Source: Salinivirgaceae bacterium (lineage in GTDB: Bacteria > Bacteroidota > Bacteroidia > Bacteroidales > SZUA-534). From it: 62,460 nt of DNA. Below the pieces are notes generated by a model. The model was given only the letters and a program-made list of their open reading frames with translations, had not been told where the DNA came from and ran no database searches. Location of the stretch: positions 1 to 62,460 of the forward strand of contig JAKSOL010000016.1 of NCBI GenBank assembly GCA_024405635.1. Direction: 5' to 3'. Shown piece by piece: positions 17,892-27,394 of this stretch. Numbering within the stretch: position 1 is the stretch's first letter; the number at the start of each line of letters is the position of its first letter. Made by a program: the position numbers and the translations under genes.

Positions 17892-18367
17892 ACAACATTG
17901 AAATAGAACGTAAATTTTTGGTTATTGGCGACTTTAAAAGCCAAGCAACAAGCCACACAACCATTTGTCAAGGTTATTTAGTTGCCGACGCAAAACGCAC
18001 TGTTAGAATACGTTTGCGCGACACAAAAGGCTACATTACCATTAAAGGAGAGTCCTCGGCCGATGGATTACAACGTTTTGAATGGGAAAAAGAAATTGAA
18101 GCCAACGAAGCAAAACAACTATTTAAACTATGCCTACCAGGTTCGTTGGAAAAAGTTCGTTGGATAGTTGAGTTTGATGGTCACACATTTGAAGTTGACG
18201 AGTTTGGTGGCGAAAACGAAGGCCTAATAATGGCCGAAGTTGAACTAAATAGTGCCAACGAAAAAGTTAATCTACCAAGCTGGATTAGCAAAGAAGTAAC
18301 AGGCGACAAACGATATTACAACTCGTACCTATCGCAAAATCCTTATAAAAACTGGAAAGATAAATAA
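17888..18367 (+). CDS. CYTH-domain protein (triphosphate tunnel metalloenzyme)
   Basis: A 159-residue protein that begins with the diagnostic ExExK motif (E5, E7, K9 in IEIERKFLV). It continues with charged strands of an eight-stranded tunnel (RTVRIRLRDTKGYITIKG, RFEWEKEI, FEVDEFGGENEGLIMAEVEL, GDKRYYNSYLS). This pattern matches the short bacterial CYTH proteins, which hydrolyse inorganic triphosphate or related organic triphosphates with Mg2+ or Mn2+. The true substrate here is unknown. It overlaps the upstream glycosyltransferase by 4 bp, and murF-alr begins 39 bp downstream. Confidence 0.9.
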   Translation: MNNIEIERKFLVIGDFKSQATSHTTICQGYLVADAKRTVRIRLRDTKGYITIKGESSADGLQRFEWEKEIEANEAKQLFKLCLPGSLEKVRWIVEFDGHTFEVDEFGGENEGLIMAEVELNSANEKVNLPSWISKEVTGDKRYYNSYLSQNPYKNWKDK

Positions 18368-18406
18368 ACTGATATACAGCTAATTGACTATAAAAGCAAA
18401 TAAGAA

Positions 18407-20869
18407 ATGGCAAGTTATCAAACTGGCGAAATAGCCACAATACTAAAAGGCGAACTAACACGCGGCTCGGGCGGAAACGTTTCGCAACTGCTGATAGACA
18501 GCCGCAAAATATTGTTTGCAAGAGAAAGTTTGTTTTTTGCCCTTAAAGGCGAAAACAACGACGGACACAACTTTATAAGCGACCTTTACAACAACGGTGT
18601 ACGCAATTTTGTGGTGAGCCAACTACCAGAAAATTTGGCAAGTTACCCACGCGGCAACTTTATTAAAGTTGACAACACACTTACCGCATTACACACATTA
18701 GTAAGCACACACCGCCATCACTTCAACATTCCAGTTATCGGCATAACAGGTAGCAACGGCAAAACAATTGTCAAAGAATGGGCATTTCAATGTTTATCGC
18801 CCGAGCGACTTACCGTGCGCAATCCTAAAAGTTTTAACAGCCAAATTGGAGTTCCGCTATCGGTGTGGTTAATGCAACAAGAAACCGAATTGGGCATTTT
18901 TGAAGCAGGGATAAGCCAACCTGGCGAAATGCAAACTCTTGAAAAAATCATTCGCCCAACAATTGGCATCTTCACAAACATTGGCGATGCTCATCAAGAA
19001 AACTTTGAAAGCAGAGAACAAAAAATAACCGAAAAACTGAAACTATTCAGTAACTCACAAGTTTTAATTTACAACTCCGACCAACAACAAGTTTCAGAAC
19101 AAATTTCGCGCGAAGTGCCCGCCGAAGTACGCCGCTTTACTTGGGGTAGCAACCCTCAATCGGATTTACAAATTACCAACACCGAATACCACCTCAACTT
19201 TACAATTATACGTGTAAAATATTGTGGTACTGACTATTCAATTCAAATACCATTTATTGACAAAGCATCAATTGAAAATGTGATGCACGTATGGGCACTG
19301 ATGTTAGTATTTGGCTACAAACACGACGACATTGCTCGCCGTTTGTCGCAACTCGAAAAAGTTGCAATGCGACTTGAACTAAAAGACGGATTGAACAACT
19401 GCACCATTATTAACGATAGTTACAACAGCGATTTGGAATCGCTTCGTATAGCACTTGACTATCTTAACGTGCAAAAACAACACTCGCAACACATACTCAT
19501 ATTGAGCGATATTGTGCAAAGTGGCTACACAAAACCCGAGCTTTATCAGCTTGTTGCCAACATGATTCGCGACAAGAAAGTTGACCGACTAATTGGCATT
19601 GGTCCTGACATTCAAAAATTTAGCACACTGTTCGAAGTTCGTAAAGACTTTTATGCAACAACTCACGATTTTCTTTCAAGCTACGACTTCAATAAATTTC
19701 AAAACGCATCAATACTACTAAAAGGTGCGCGTATGTTTGAGTTTGAGCGCATTTCAAACGTTCTGCAAAAACAATCGCACCGCACAGTAATGACCATTGA
19801 CCTTTCGGCAATTGAATACAACATCAACTACTTCCGCAAAATGCTTAAACCCGAAACCGGGTTGGTTACCATGCTTAAAGCTTTTTCATACGGCAGCGGA
19901 ACACACGAAATTGCCAACCTATGCCAATACAAACGCGTGTCGATGCTTGCAGTAGCCTTTGCCGACGAAGGCGTTGAACTGCGCCGCGACAACATACACA
20001 TACCAATTTTGGTTCTCAATCCAGAAAAAGAGAGCTACGAGCAAATGATAGAGTATAACCTTGAACCTGAAGTTTACAACTTTGTTACACTGCGCGACTT
20101 TAATGCAGCAGTTTTGGCAGCAGGTAAGGCATCATACCCAATACACCTAAAACTCGACACCGGCATGCACCGTTCAGGTTTTATGCCCGAAGAAACTCAA
20201 GCAGTTATCAATGCACTTAAAGAGGCTCAAGGCTTACGCGTTAGTACAATTTTCTCGCACCTATCATCGGCCGACGAACCTGCACAAGACGACTACACAC
20301 TTGAACAATTATCGATTTTTGACTCGATGAGCCAAGCCATTAAAGAAGAATTGAAATATCCAATTCGTCGTCATATACTAAACTCAGCAGGCATTGAACG
20401 TTTCAGCGACAAATATCAATTTGATATGGTTCGCTTGGGCATAGGACTATACGGACTTAGCGTAACAGGCGCACAACTTGCAACTGTAGCTACGCTAACC
20501 AGCTCAATTGCACAAATAAAGAAACTTAAAGCCGGGACAACCGTAGGTTACAATCGTCGAGGAAAACTGCTTGTCGATTCAGAAATAGCCACAGTTCCAA
20601 TAGGTTATGCCGACGGCCTACGCCGAAGCCTTGGTAACGGCAACGGCCACATGTGGTTCAAAGGCAAGCTAGTGCCAATTATTGGCAATGTTTGCATGGA
20701 CCTTTGTATGATTGATGTAACTGGACTAGATGCACACGAAGGCGATCCGGTTGAAATATTTGGAAAAAATTTACCTATTACACAAGTGGCCGAATGGATG
20801 GGCACCATTCCTTACGAAGTGCTCACTGGTATTTCGCGCCGCGTTAAACGAACTTATCAATACGACTAA
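18407..20869 (+). CDS. murF-alr: Bifunctional UDP-MurNAc-tripeptide:D-Ala-D-Ala ligase / alanine racemase
   Basis: An 820-residue fusion. Residues 1 to about 455 are MurF, which adds D-Ala-D-Ala to the peptidoglycan precursor: Mur N-terminal domain, P-loop GITGSNGKT at about 112-120, GIFEAGISQPGEM, and NDSYNSDLESLRIAL. Residues from about 460 to the end are a PLP-dependent alanine racemase: Lys491 in TMLKAFSYGSG is the PLP lysine, Tyr715 in TVGYNRRG is the second catalytic base, and GNVCMDLCMID is the C-terminal motif. The fusion links D-alanine supply to its use and is known across Bacteroidota. The stop overlaps the next ATG as TAATG. It is the main gene of this stretch. Confidence 0.95.
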   Translation: MASYQTGEIATILKGELTRGSGGNVSQLLIDSRKILFARESLFFALKGENNDGHNFISDLYNNGVRNFVVSQLPENLASYPRGNFIKVDNTLTALHTLVSTHRHHFNIPVIGITGSNGKTIVKEWAFQCLSPERLTVRNPKSFNSQIGVPLSVWLMQQETELGIFEAGISQPGEMQTLEKIIRPTIGIFTNIGDAHQENFESREQKITEKLKLFSNSQVLIYNSDQQQVSEQISREVPAEVRRFTWGSNPQSDLQITNTEYHLNFTIIRVKYCGTDYSIQIPFIDKASIENVMHVWALMLVFGYKHDDIARRLSQLEKVAMRLELKDGLNNCTIINDSYNSDLESLRIALDYLNVQKQHSQHILILSDIVQSGYTKPELYQLVANMIRDKKVDRLIGIGPDIQKFSTLFEVRKDFYATTHDFLSSYDFNKFQNASILLKGARMFEFERISNVLQKQSHRTVMTIDLSAIEYNINYFRKMLKPETGLVTMLKAFSYGSGTHEIANLCQYKRVSMLAVAFADEGVELRRDNIHIPILVLNPEKESYEQMIEYNLEPEVYNFVTLRDFNAAVLAAGKASYPIHLKLDTGMHRSGFMPEETQAVINALKEAQGLRVSTIFSHLSSADEPAQDDYTLEQLSIFDSMSQAIKEELKYPIRRHILNSAGIERFSDKYQFDMVRLGIGLYGLSVTGAQLATVATLTSSIAQIKKLKAGTTVGYNRRGKLLVDSEIATVPIGYADGLRRSLGNGNGHMWFKGKLVPIIGNVCMDLCMIDVTGLDAHEGDPVEIFGKNLPITQVAEWMGTIPYEVLTGISRRVKRTYQYD

Positions 20870-21588
20870 TGTTAGTAAACCCACAAAAAGACCCTATGGG
20901 GCAGGCCATTAGCGATTATCACAATCACAGGCCGCTAAGCAAACTCATTACCGAGACCAACATGTCGGAACCCGAAGAGTTTCCTATTGCTCATTTGTTC
21001 CGCACATTTGAAAACATGCCAGAACTTGAACAACAAGCCATGCAATTGGCTAAAGGTCGAATTTTGGACGTTGGCGCTGGTGCTGGAGCGCACTCGCTTC
21101 ACCTAAAAAACAAAGGCCTTGATGTAACCGCCATTGACACTTCGGCATTGTCGGTTGAAGTAATGAACCAACGTGGCGTAAATGCCCAACACATTGATTT
21201 TTTTGACCTTAAAGGCGAAAATCAATTTGATACTCTGCTATTTATGATGAATGGCGTAGGACTTTGCGAAACTATTGAAGGTTTGCCTCGTTTCTTTGAA
21301 CAATGCAAAAAACTATTGGCTCCAGGTGGTCAAATTTTGCTCGACTCATCAAACATAATTTACCTTTTTGTTGACGAAGACGGCCGCATTGTACTTGACC
21401 TTAATAGCGACTACTACGGACAACTCACTTACCACACCAGATACGGCAAACTACATGGCGAGCCTTTTAAATGGCTATTCATTGACTTTGATACGCTAGC
21501 CGATGCCGCATTGGACAATGGTTTTTACTGCACAATGGAAAAAGAAGGCGAACACTACGACTATCTTGCCCGATTGATTGCTATGTAA
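20869..21588 (+). CDS. Class I SAM-dependent methyltransferase
   Basis: A 239-residue protein with the Rossmann-type SAM-binding motif I (RILDVGAGAGAHSLHL, about residues 63-78), the acidic end of strand 2 (VTAIDTSALSVE) and motif with LLFMMNGVGLCETIEGLPRF. The C-terminal half has mixed strands typical of small-molecule or tRNA methyltransferases. The substrate cannot be read. It overlaps murF-alr by one base (TAATG) and is followed by a terminator, so it closes the plus-strand run that begins with the acidic protein gene. Confidence 0.88.
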   Translation: MLVNPQKDPMGQAISDYHNHRPLSKLITETNMSEPEEFPIAHLFRTFENMPELEQQAMQLAKGRILDVGAGAGAHSLHLKNKGLDVTAIDTSALSVEVMNQRGVNAQHIDFFDLKGENQFDTLLFMMNGVGLCETIEGLPRFFEQCKKLLAPGGQILLDSSNIIYLFVDEDGRIVLDLNSDYYGQLTYHTRYGKLHGEPFKWLFIDFDTLADAALDNGFYCTMEKEGEHYDYLARLIAM

Positions 21589-21597
21589 CAATGCACA

Positions 21598-21637
21598 ACG
21601 TGAGGCTTGTTTTTTAAACAAAACAGCCTCGCGTTTT
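21598..21637 (+). terminator. Rho-independent terminator of the murF-alr operon
   Basis: An imperfect 15-bp stem (ACGTGAGGCTTGTTTT with AAAACAGCCTCGCGT, one bulge) is followed by a run of T. It lies just after the methyltransferase gene and abuts the next promoter. Confidence 0.8.
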
Positions 21638-21638
21638 T

Positions 21639-21646
21639 TATATTTG
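21639..21646 (+). promoter_or_regulatory. Bacteroidota -7 promoter box for the metal-related locus
   Basis: TATATTTG, followed by C, matches the consensus 10 bp upstream of the ATG at 21656. The -33 region overlaps the terminator stem. Confidence 0.55.
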
Positions 21647-21655
21647 CGCCATTAT

Positions 21656-22060
21656 ATGAAACGCACAATTCAACATATTGCTCTTATTATTCTTACAATA
21701 TGCATGTTACCAGCCATTTGCGGGCTATATAGCATCAGGCATTTGAGCAACCACAACCACAATACTAATGGATATGTTGAACTACTTTCGGGCCACGAAG
21801 TTTGCGAGTGCGAGCATTCTGATGTTTTAAACTGCCATAATTTTCACTTTGAAGAAAACTGCTGCAGTACCCAAACCATCGCTGCCAACATTGATAAAAC
21901 ATTACCCATTACAAAACACTTTGAGGTTTATCTTCCTGTCATTCGTTTTAACATTGCTTGTGCAATAACCATAACAACAGACTCCCCAAAGCATCTCATC
22001 GCTAACCCATATAAATTAGATTGTTGCCAACAGCAACAGCTTTGTGTATTCCAAATTTGA
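21656..22060 (+). CDS. Small secreted Cys/His-rich protein of a metal-related TonB locus
   Basis: A 134-residue protein with an N-terminal hydrophobic signal (IALIILTICMLPAICG) and then many metal-ligand residues: HNHN, HEVCECEH, CHNFH, ENCC and, at the end, LDCCQQQQLC. The ATG at 21656 is chosen because it gives the signal peptide and lies after the promoter box. The next gene is a TonB receptor of the metal type and then an HMA protein, so a role as a periplasmic metal-binding accessory is inferred. The CC motif and genomic place recall the small HYC_CC_PP-type proteins of Bacteroidota, but the match was judged from memory only. Confidence 0.65.
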   Translation: MKRTIQHIALIILTICMLPAICGLYSIRHLSNHNHNTNGYVELLSGHEVCECEHSDVLNCHNFHFEENCCSTQTIAANIDKTLPITKHFEVYLPVIRFNIACAITITTDSPKHLIANPYKLDCCQQQQLCVFQI

Positions 22061-22159
22061 TTAGTAGAAACGCTTTTTTGTTTTTAAGCATACAGTTAAA
22101 ACAAAAAAAACGCATCTCTTAAGTCGATGCTAAAAATCTATTAATCAAACACATGCACA

Positions 22160-24364
22160 ATGAACAGACTAATAATTTCATTTTTAACAACCATACTGCC
22201 CTTTACAATCAGTGCACAAATAACAGGATCAGTTTTTGGCATTGACGAACACGGCGAAGAACCATTAGTTGGCGCATACGTAATTTGGGCAGGCACAAAC
22301 TACGGCACCACAACCGATGTAAATGGCTCTTTTTCAATAACAAGACGAAACGAATGCACAAAGCTTGCAATATCGTTTGTAGGTTACAAAAGCGACACAA
22401 TTGAAGCCACAACACAACCAATGGTTATTAAACTTAAACCAGTTGAACTCGACGAAGTAGATGTTGTTGCTCGCCGTTCAGGCTCGTCACTAAGCCGCAT
22501 TTCGGCCATAACCACAGTAAACCTAACAAGCGACGAACTATGCAAAGCAGCATGCTGCAACCTTGGCGAGAGTTTTGAAACCAATGCTTCGGTTGATGTT
22601 AGCTACGCCGATGCTGCAACAGGTGCGCGCACAATACAACTTTTAGGACTATCGGGCCGATATGTGCAAATGCTAACCGAAAATGTACCAAATATGCGCG
22701 GCATATCGCAGCCATTTGGACTTAGTTATGTACCCGGTTCGTGGATGAATGGCATTCAAATTTCAAAAGGTGTTGGCACCGTAGTTAATGGATACGAAGC
22801 ATTTACTGGACAAATAAACGTTGACTACAAAAAATCGGTAACCAACGAAATTGCAGCTATTAACTTATTTGGTTCATCATCGGGACGAATGGAGGCAAAC
22901 GCCACAACGGCCTTTCACCTTGCCGAAGGTTTAAGCACCGCTTTGCTAATAAGTGCAAGCAAAGACAATATGACAATGGACGAAAACAACGACAATTTTC
23001 GCGACGAACCCGAGGTTAAACAGCTCAATTTTATGAATCGTTGGAACTATCACAAAGGTATTTGGACAAGCCAATTGATTGTAAAAACATTGAACGAGCA
23101 ACGAATGGGCGGACAAACCGACTTTAACCAAAAAACACCAGCCGCCGATAAATACGGAGTGTACATTGGCACTAACCGTGTTGAATCTTGGATAAAAAAC
23201 GGATTTGAAATAGGCGAAGAAAGAAATTTAGGATCGGCTTTTTCTTACATATACCACAATCAAACATCGGTTTATGGACAAAAACAATACGATGCTACTC
23301 AGCATAGTTACTCTGGCAACATTATTTTTCAAAACGAATGGCATCCATACCACACGCTACATGCCGGAATAAGTTCGTATGGCGACTTTGTTAACGAATC
23401 TATTCACTTTGACGACACAACCAGCAACCAATTTAAACTTACCGATTACACAATTGGTGCCTTTGCACAATACACACTCAAAATTGATGAATTGCTTACC
23501 GTAATAGCTGGTATGCGAACCGATTGGAGCAACCTTTACAACATATTTGTAACACCACGTCTGCACATTCGCTACGCACCTTCCGAGCACACAATTATAC
23601 GCGCCGCCATAGGCAAAGGCTACCGCACTGGTATGCTGTTTGCCGAAAACAACTTTATGCTATCGAGTGCCCGAAAATGGGAATATACCGATGTTTATGG
23701 GCAAGAAACAGCTTGGAACATGGGAGCCAACATTACCCAATACATTCATATTTTTGAAAAGGAATTAATGCTTAATGCAGAATTTTATCATACCGAATTT
23801 GGCTCGCAAATGATTACCGACATGGACTATTCGCCTCGTACACTACGAGCAACTTTTAGCCAAGAACGGTCGTTTGCAAACATTTTTCAAATTGAAGGAA
23901 AAATTAGTCCTTTGCGAGGACTTGAGTTAACCGGAGCTTGGCGTTGGAACGATGCACAACAAACCACAGGAGGCAATTTACAGCAACGTCCGTTGGTTAG
24001 CCGCCACAAAGGTTTAATAACCGCATCCTACTCCACTCCTCTTAACAAATGGCAATTTGATGCCAATGTTCAGTTTAACGGAGGCGGCCGAATTCCTACA
24101 ACATTGGGTAACCCTGAAGAGTATCAGCGCAACAATAAATTTGAAGCTTACCAAATGTTTAACGCTCAAATAACTAAATGGTTCCGCACATGGAGCATTT
24201 ATGCAGGTTGCGAAAACATTGGTAATTTCACTCAAAAAAATCCAATTATTGCAGCCAACAATCCTCAAAGCCAATACTTTGACGGCACAATGGTTTGGGG
24301 ACCTTTAATGAGCCGTAAATTTTATGTTGGTTTGCGTTGGAGTATGGAAAAAGATGAAGATTAA
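22160..24364 (+). CDS. TonB-dependent outer-membrane receptor, probable metal or metal-complex uptake
   Basis: A 734-residue receptor. It has a signal peptide, then a carboxypeptidase-D-regulatory-like domain at about 20-100 (ITGSVFGIDE ... SFVGYKSDTIEA) and a plug domain with TGARTIQLLGLSGRYVQML. A 22-strand-type barrel ends in the aromatic KFYVGLRWSM segment. The plug has a CKAACC cysteine cluster with NLGESFETN just after it, a pattern associated in Bacteroidota with receptors next to heavy-metal-associated proteins. The barrel probably imports a metal or its complex using TonB energy; copper is a guess. The HMA gene follows within 30 bp and the Cys/His-rich peptide gene precedes it by about 100 bp. 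Confidence 0.92.
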   Translation: MNRLIISFLTTILPFTISAQITGSVFGIDEHGEEPLVGAYVIWAGTNYGTTTDVNGSFSITRRNECTKLAISFVGYKSDTIEATTQPMVIKLKPVELDEVDVVARRSGSSLSRISAITTVNLTSDELCKAACCNLGESFETNASVDVSYADAATGARTIQLLGLSGRYVQMLTENVPNMRGISQPFGLSYVPGSWMNGIQISKGVGTVVNGYEAFTGQINVDYKKSVTNEIAAINLFGSSSGRMEANATTAFHLAEGLSTALLISASKDNMTMDENNDNFRDEPEVKQLNFMNRWNYHKGIWTSQLIVKTLNEQRMGGQTDFNQKTPAADKYGVYIGTNRVESWIKNGFEIGEERNLGSAFSYIYHNQTSVYGQKQYDATQHSYSGNIIFQNEWHPYHTLHAGISSYGDFVNESIHFDDTTSNQFKLTDYTIGAFAQYTLKIDELLTVIAGMRTDWSNLYNIFVTPRLHIRYAPSEHTIIRAAIGKGYRTGMLFAENNFMLSSARKWEYTDVYGQETAWNMGANITQYIHIFEKELMLNAEFYHTEFGSQMITDMDYSPRTLRATFSQERSFANIFQIEGKISPLRGLELTGAWRWNDAQQTTGGNLQQRPLVSRHKGLITASYSTPLNKWQFDANVQFNGGGRIPTTLGNPEEYQRNNKFEAYQMFNAQITKWFRTWSIYAGCENIGNFTQKNPIIAANNPQSQYFDGTMVWGPLMSRKFYVGLRWSMEKDED

Positions 24365-24391
24365 TAATTGAACAACAATAATCAATTTAAC

Positions 24392-24703
24392 ATGAACAAA
24401 ATTTTATCCACCTTATTGCTAATAGCAACAATGTTACTAGGCATTTCGCATCGCACACAAGCCAACGAGCCTAAAGAAAAGCAAATCAAAACAGTAGTTC
24501 TTATCTCACAAATCAACTGTCAGAATTGCAAAAACAAAATAATGAAGAACATTCCTTTTGAAAAGGGAGTAAAAGACATTGAGGTTTCGCTTGAAAATAA
24601 AACTGTAACTATAAAGTATCAGGCAAACAAAAACACTGCCGAATCGTTATGCGATGCTGTAACTAAACTTGGTTACAAATCAATAATTAAAGAAGTTAAA
24701 TAG
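24392..24703 (+). CDS. Exported heavy-metal-associated (HMA) domain protein
   Basis: A 103-residue protein with a signal peptide (MNKILSTLLLIATMLLG) and one HMA domain. The metal-binding motif is CxxC at Cys43 and Cys46 (INCQNCKNKI), followed by the usual strands (VEVSLENKTVTIKY-like) and the family end LGYKSIIKEV. The ATG at 24392 is chosen over the in-frame TTG at 24368 because it places the signal peptide first. HMA domains bind Cu(I), Zn(II) or similar ions. Being exported and next to the TonB receptor, it may accept metal in the periplasm. It ends the locus, before a strong hairpin. Confidence 0.88.
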   Translation: MNKILSTLLLIATMLLGISHRTQANEPKEKQIKTVVLISQINCQNCKNKIMKNIPFEKGVKDIEVSLENKTVTIKYQANKNTAESLCDAVTKLGYKSIIKEVK

Positions 24704-24720
24704 ATTAACCTATCAAATAA

Positions 24721-24760
24721 AAAAAGCCAGCAATCAAGTTTTTAGATTGCTGGCTTTCTT
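24721..24760. terminator. Bidirectional terminator between convergent operons
   Basis: A 12-bp perfect stem (AAGCCAGCAATC with GATTGCTGGCTT) has an A-run before and a T-rich run after. It can serve the HMA gene on the plus strand and the lipoprotein gene on the minus strand. Confidence 0.85.
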
Positions 24761-24776
24761 ATTATCTATCAGTTTG

Positions 24777-25187
24777 TTACTTAACAACCATAACTGAATC
24801 GTATTTAAAATGCAAAACCGAATCTTCAATAACTAAATACTTAAAGTAATGCATTCCTAACGAATCGAGAGAAAAATAAACCTTGCTTCTATAAACCAAC
24901 GATGTTACTGGTTTGCACTCACACTTTTCAACCTCAATAAAAATACTAATTTGAGTGGTATCGCCATTGTCGCTATTAACAACATACGGACCATCAATAG
25001 CAGTCATGCAATCGTATTTAGGCACTTTATAGTCAACTGTAAACTTTTGGCTAGCCTTTACAGTATCAGGGAATTCCACAAACTCAAATTCTGACTGATA
25101 TTGCCACTCGCAAGTTGAATTGTCAAATCCGCAGTTAGCAAATAAAACAATCAAAGATGCAAGCAAGGCAAATGTTAGTTTTTTCAT
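24777..25187 (-). CDS. Small lipoprotein, function unknown
   Basis: A 136-residue protein with a lipoprotein signal (MKKLTFALLASLIVLFANC, Cys19 as the lipid site). The mature part is beta-rich and contains several cysteines (STCEWQ, KYDCMTAI, KCECKPV) that could form disulfides in the periplasm. Its strand pattern, with a WQYQSEFEFVEFPDTV segment, hints at an immunoglobulin-like fold, which is only an impression. The gene follows the nitroreductase gene by 18 bp and is the last of the minus-strand group, just before the shared terminator. Confidence 0.7.
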   Translation of the reverse strand: MKKLTFALLASLIVLFANCGFDNSTCEWQYQSEFEFVEFPDTVKASQKFTVDYKVPKYDCMTAIDGPYVVNSDNGDTTQISIFIEVEKCECKPVTSLVYRSKVYFSLDSLGMHYFKYLVIEDSVLHFKYDSVMVVK

Positions 25188-25205
25188 ATTGTTAATCTTT
25201 CAATT

Positions 25206-25733
25206 TTATAATTTACCATAATGTATTTGCTCAACCTTGAGGTTTGTGTGTGGATGATGGCTCTCGTCTTTATAACCCAATGCCATAACCGACAAAACCT
25301 GATGTTGTGGATTCAAGTTAAGCAATTGGCGTAAGTTATCAGTTGCCGAAACGCCATTATCAGTACCGCGCAAACGCATTTGCACCCAACAGCACCCTAA
25401 CCCTTGGTTTTCGGCCTCAAGCATAATAAACGTTGAAGCAATTGAAGCATCCTCAACCCAAACATCGGTTTTTGAAGTGTCGGCAACTACCACTATAGCG
25501 CAAGTTGCTTTTGATAACAAAGCTGCACCATGTTGTTTTGCCACCGATAGTTGCGCTAACTGACTAGGATCATCTACAATTATAAACTCACAAGGATAAA
25601 CCGACTTGCCCGATGGGGCGCGCAATGCTGCTGCCAATATTGCGTCAACCTTTTCTTTCTCTATAGGTTGACTTGTAAACTTGCGGCAACTGCATCGGTT
25701 AACTATTATTTCAGAAAAATCACTCATTTTCAA
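25206..25733 (-). CDS. Nitroreductase-family FMN oxidoreductase
   Basis: A 175-residue protein of the nitroreductase fold. The FMN phosphate-binding start IVNRCSCRKF, the RAPSGKSVYPCEFIIVDD segment and the late GLGCCWVQMR and VMALGY motifs are all in their usual order. The family reduces nitro, quinone or flavin substrates with NAD(P)H; the short form seen here is common in anaerobes. The substrate is unknown. It starts 8 bp after the ABC-F stop and is followed 18 bp later by the lipoprotein gene, so it belongs to a minus-strand group with no obvious shared function. Confidence 0.9.
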   Translation of the reverse strand: MKMSDFSEIIVNRCSCRKFTSQPIEKEKVDAILAAALRAPSGKSVYPCEFIIVDDPSQLAQLSVAKQHGAALLSKATCAIVVVADTSKTDVWVEDASIASTFIMLEAENQGLGCCWVQMRLRGTDNGVSATDNLRQLLNLNPQHQVLSVMALGYKDESHHPHTNLKVEQIHYGKL

Positions 25734-25741
25734 TCTTTTAG

Positions 25742-27379
<1,638 letters not shown>

Positions 27380-27394
27380 TTATATACAAAACAA

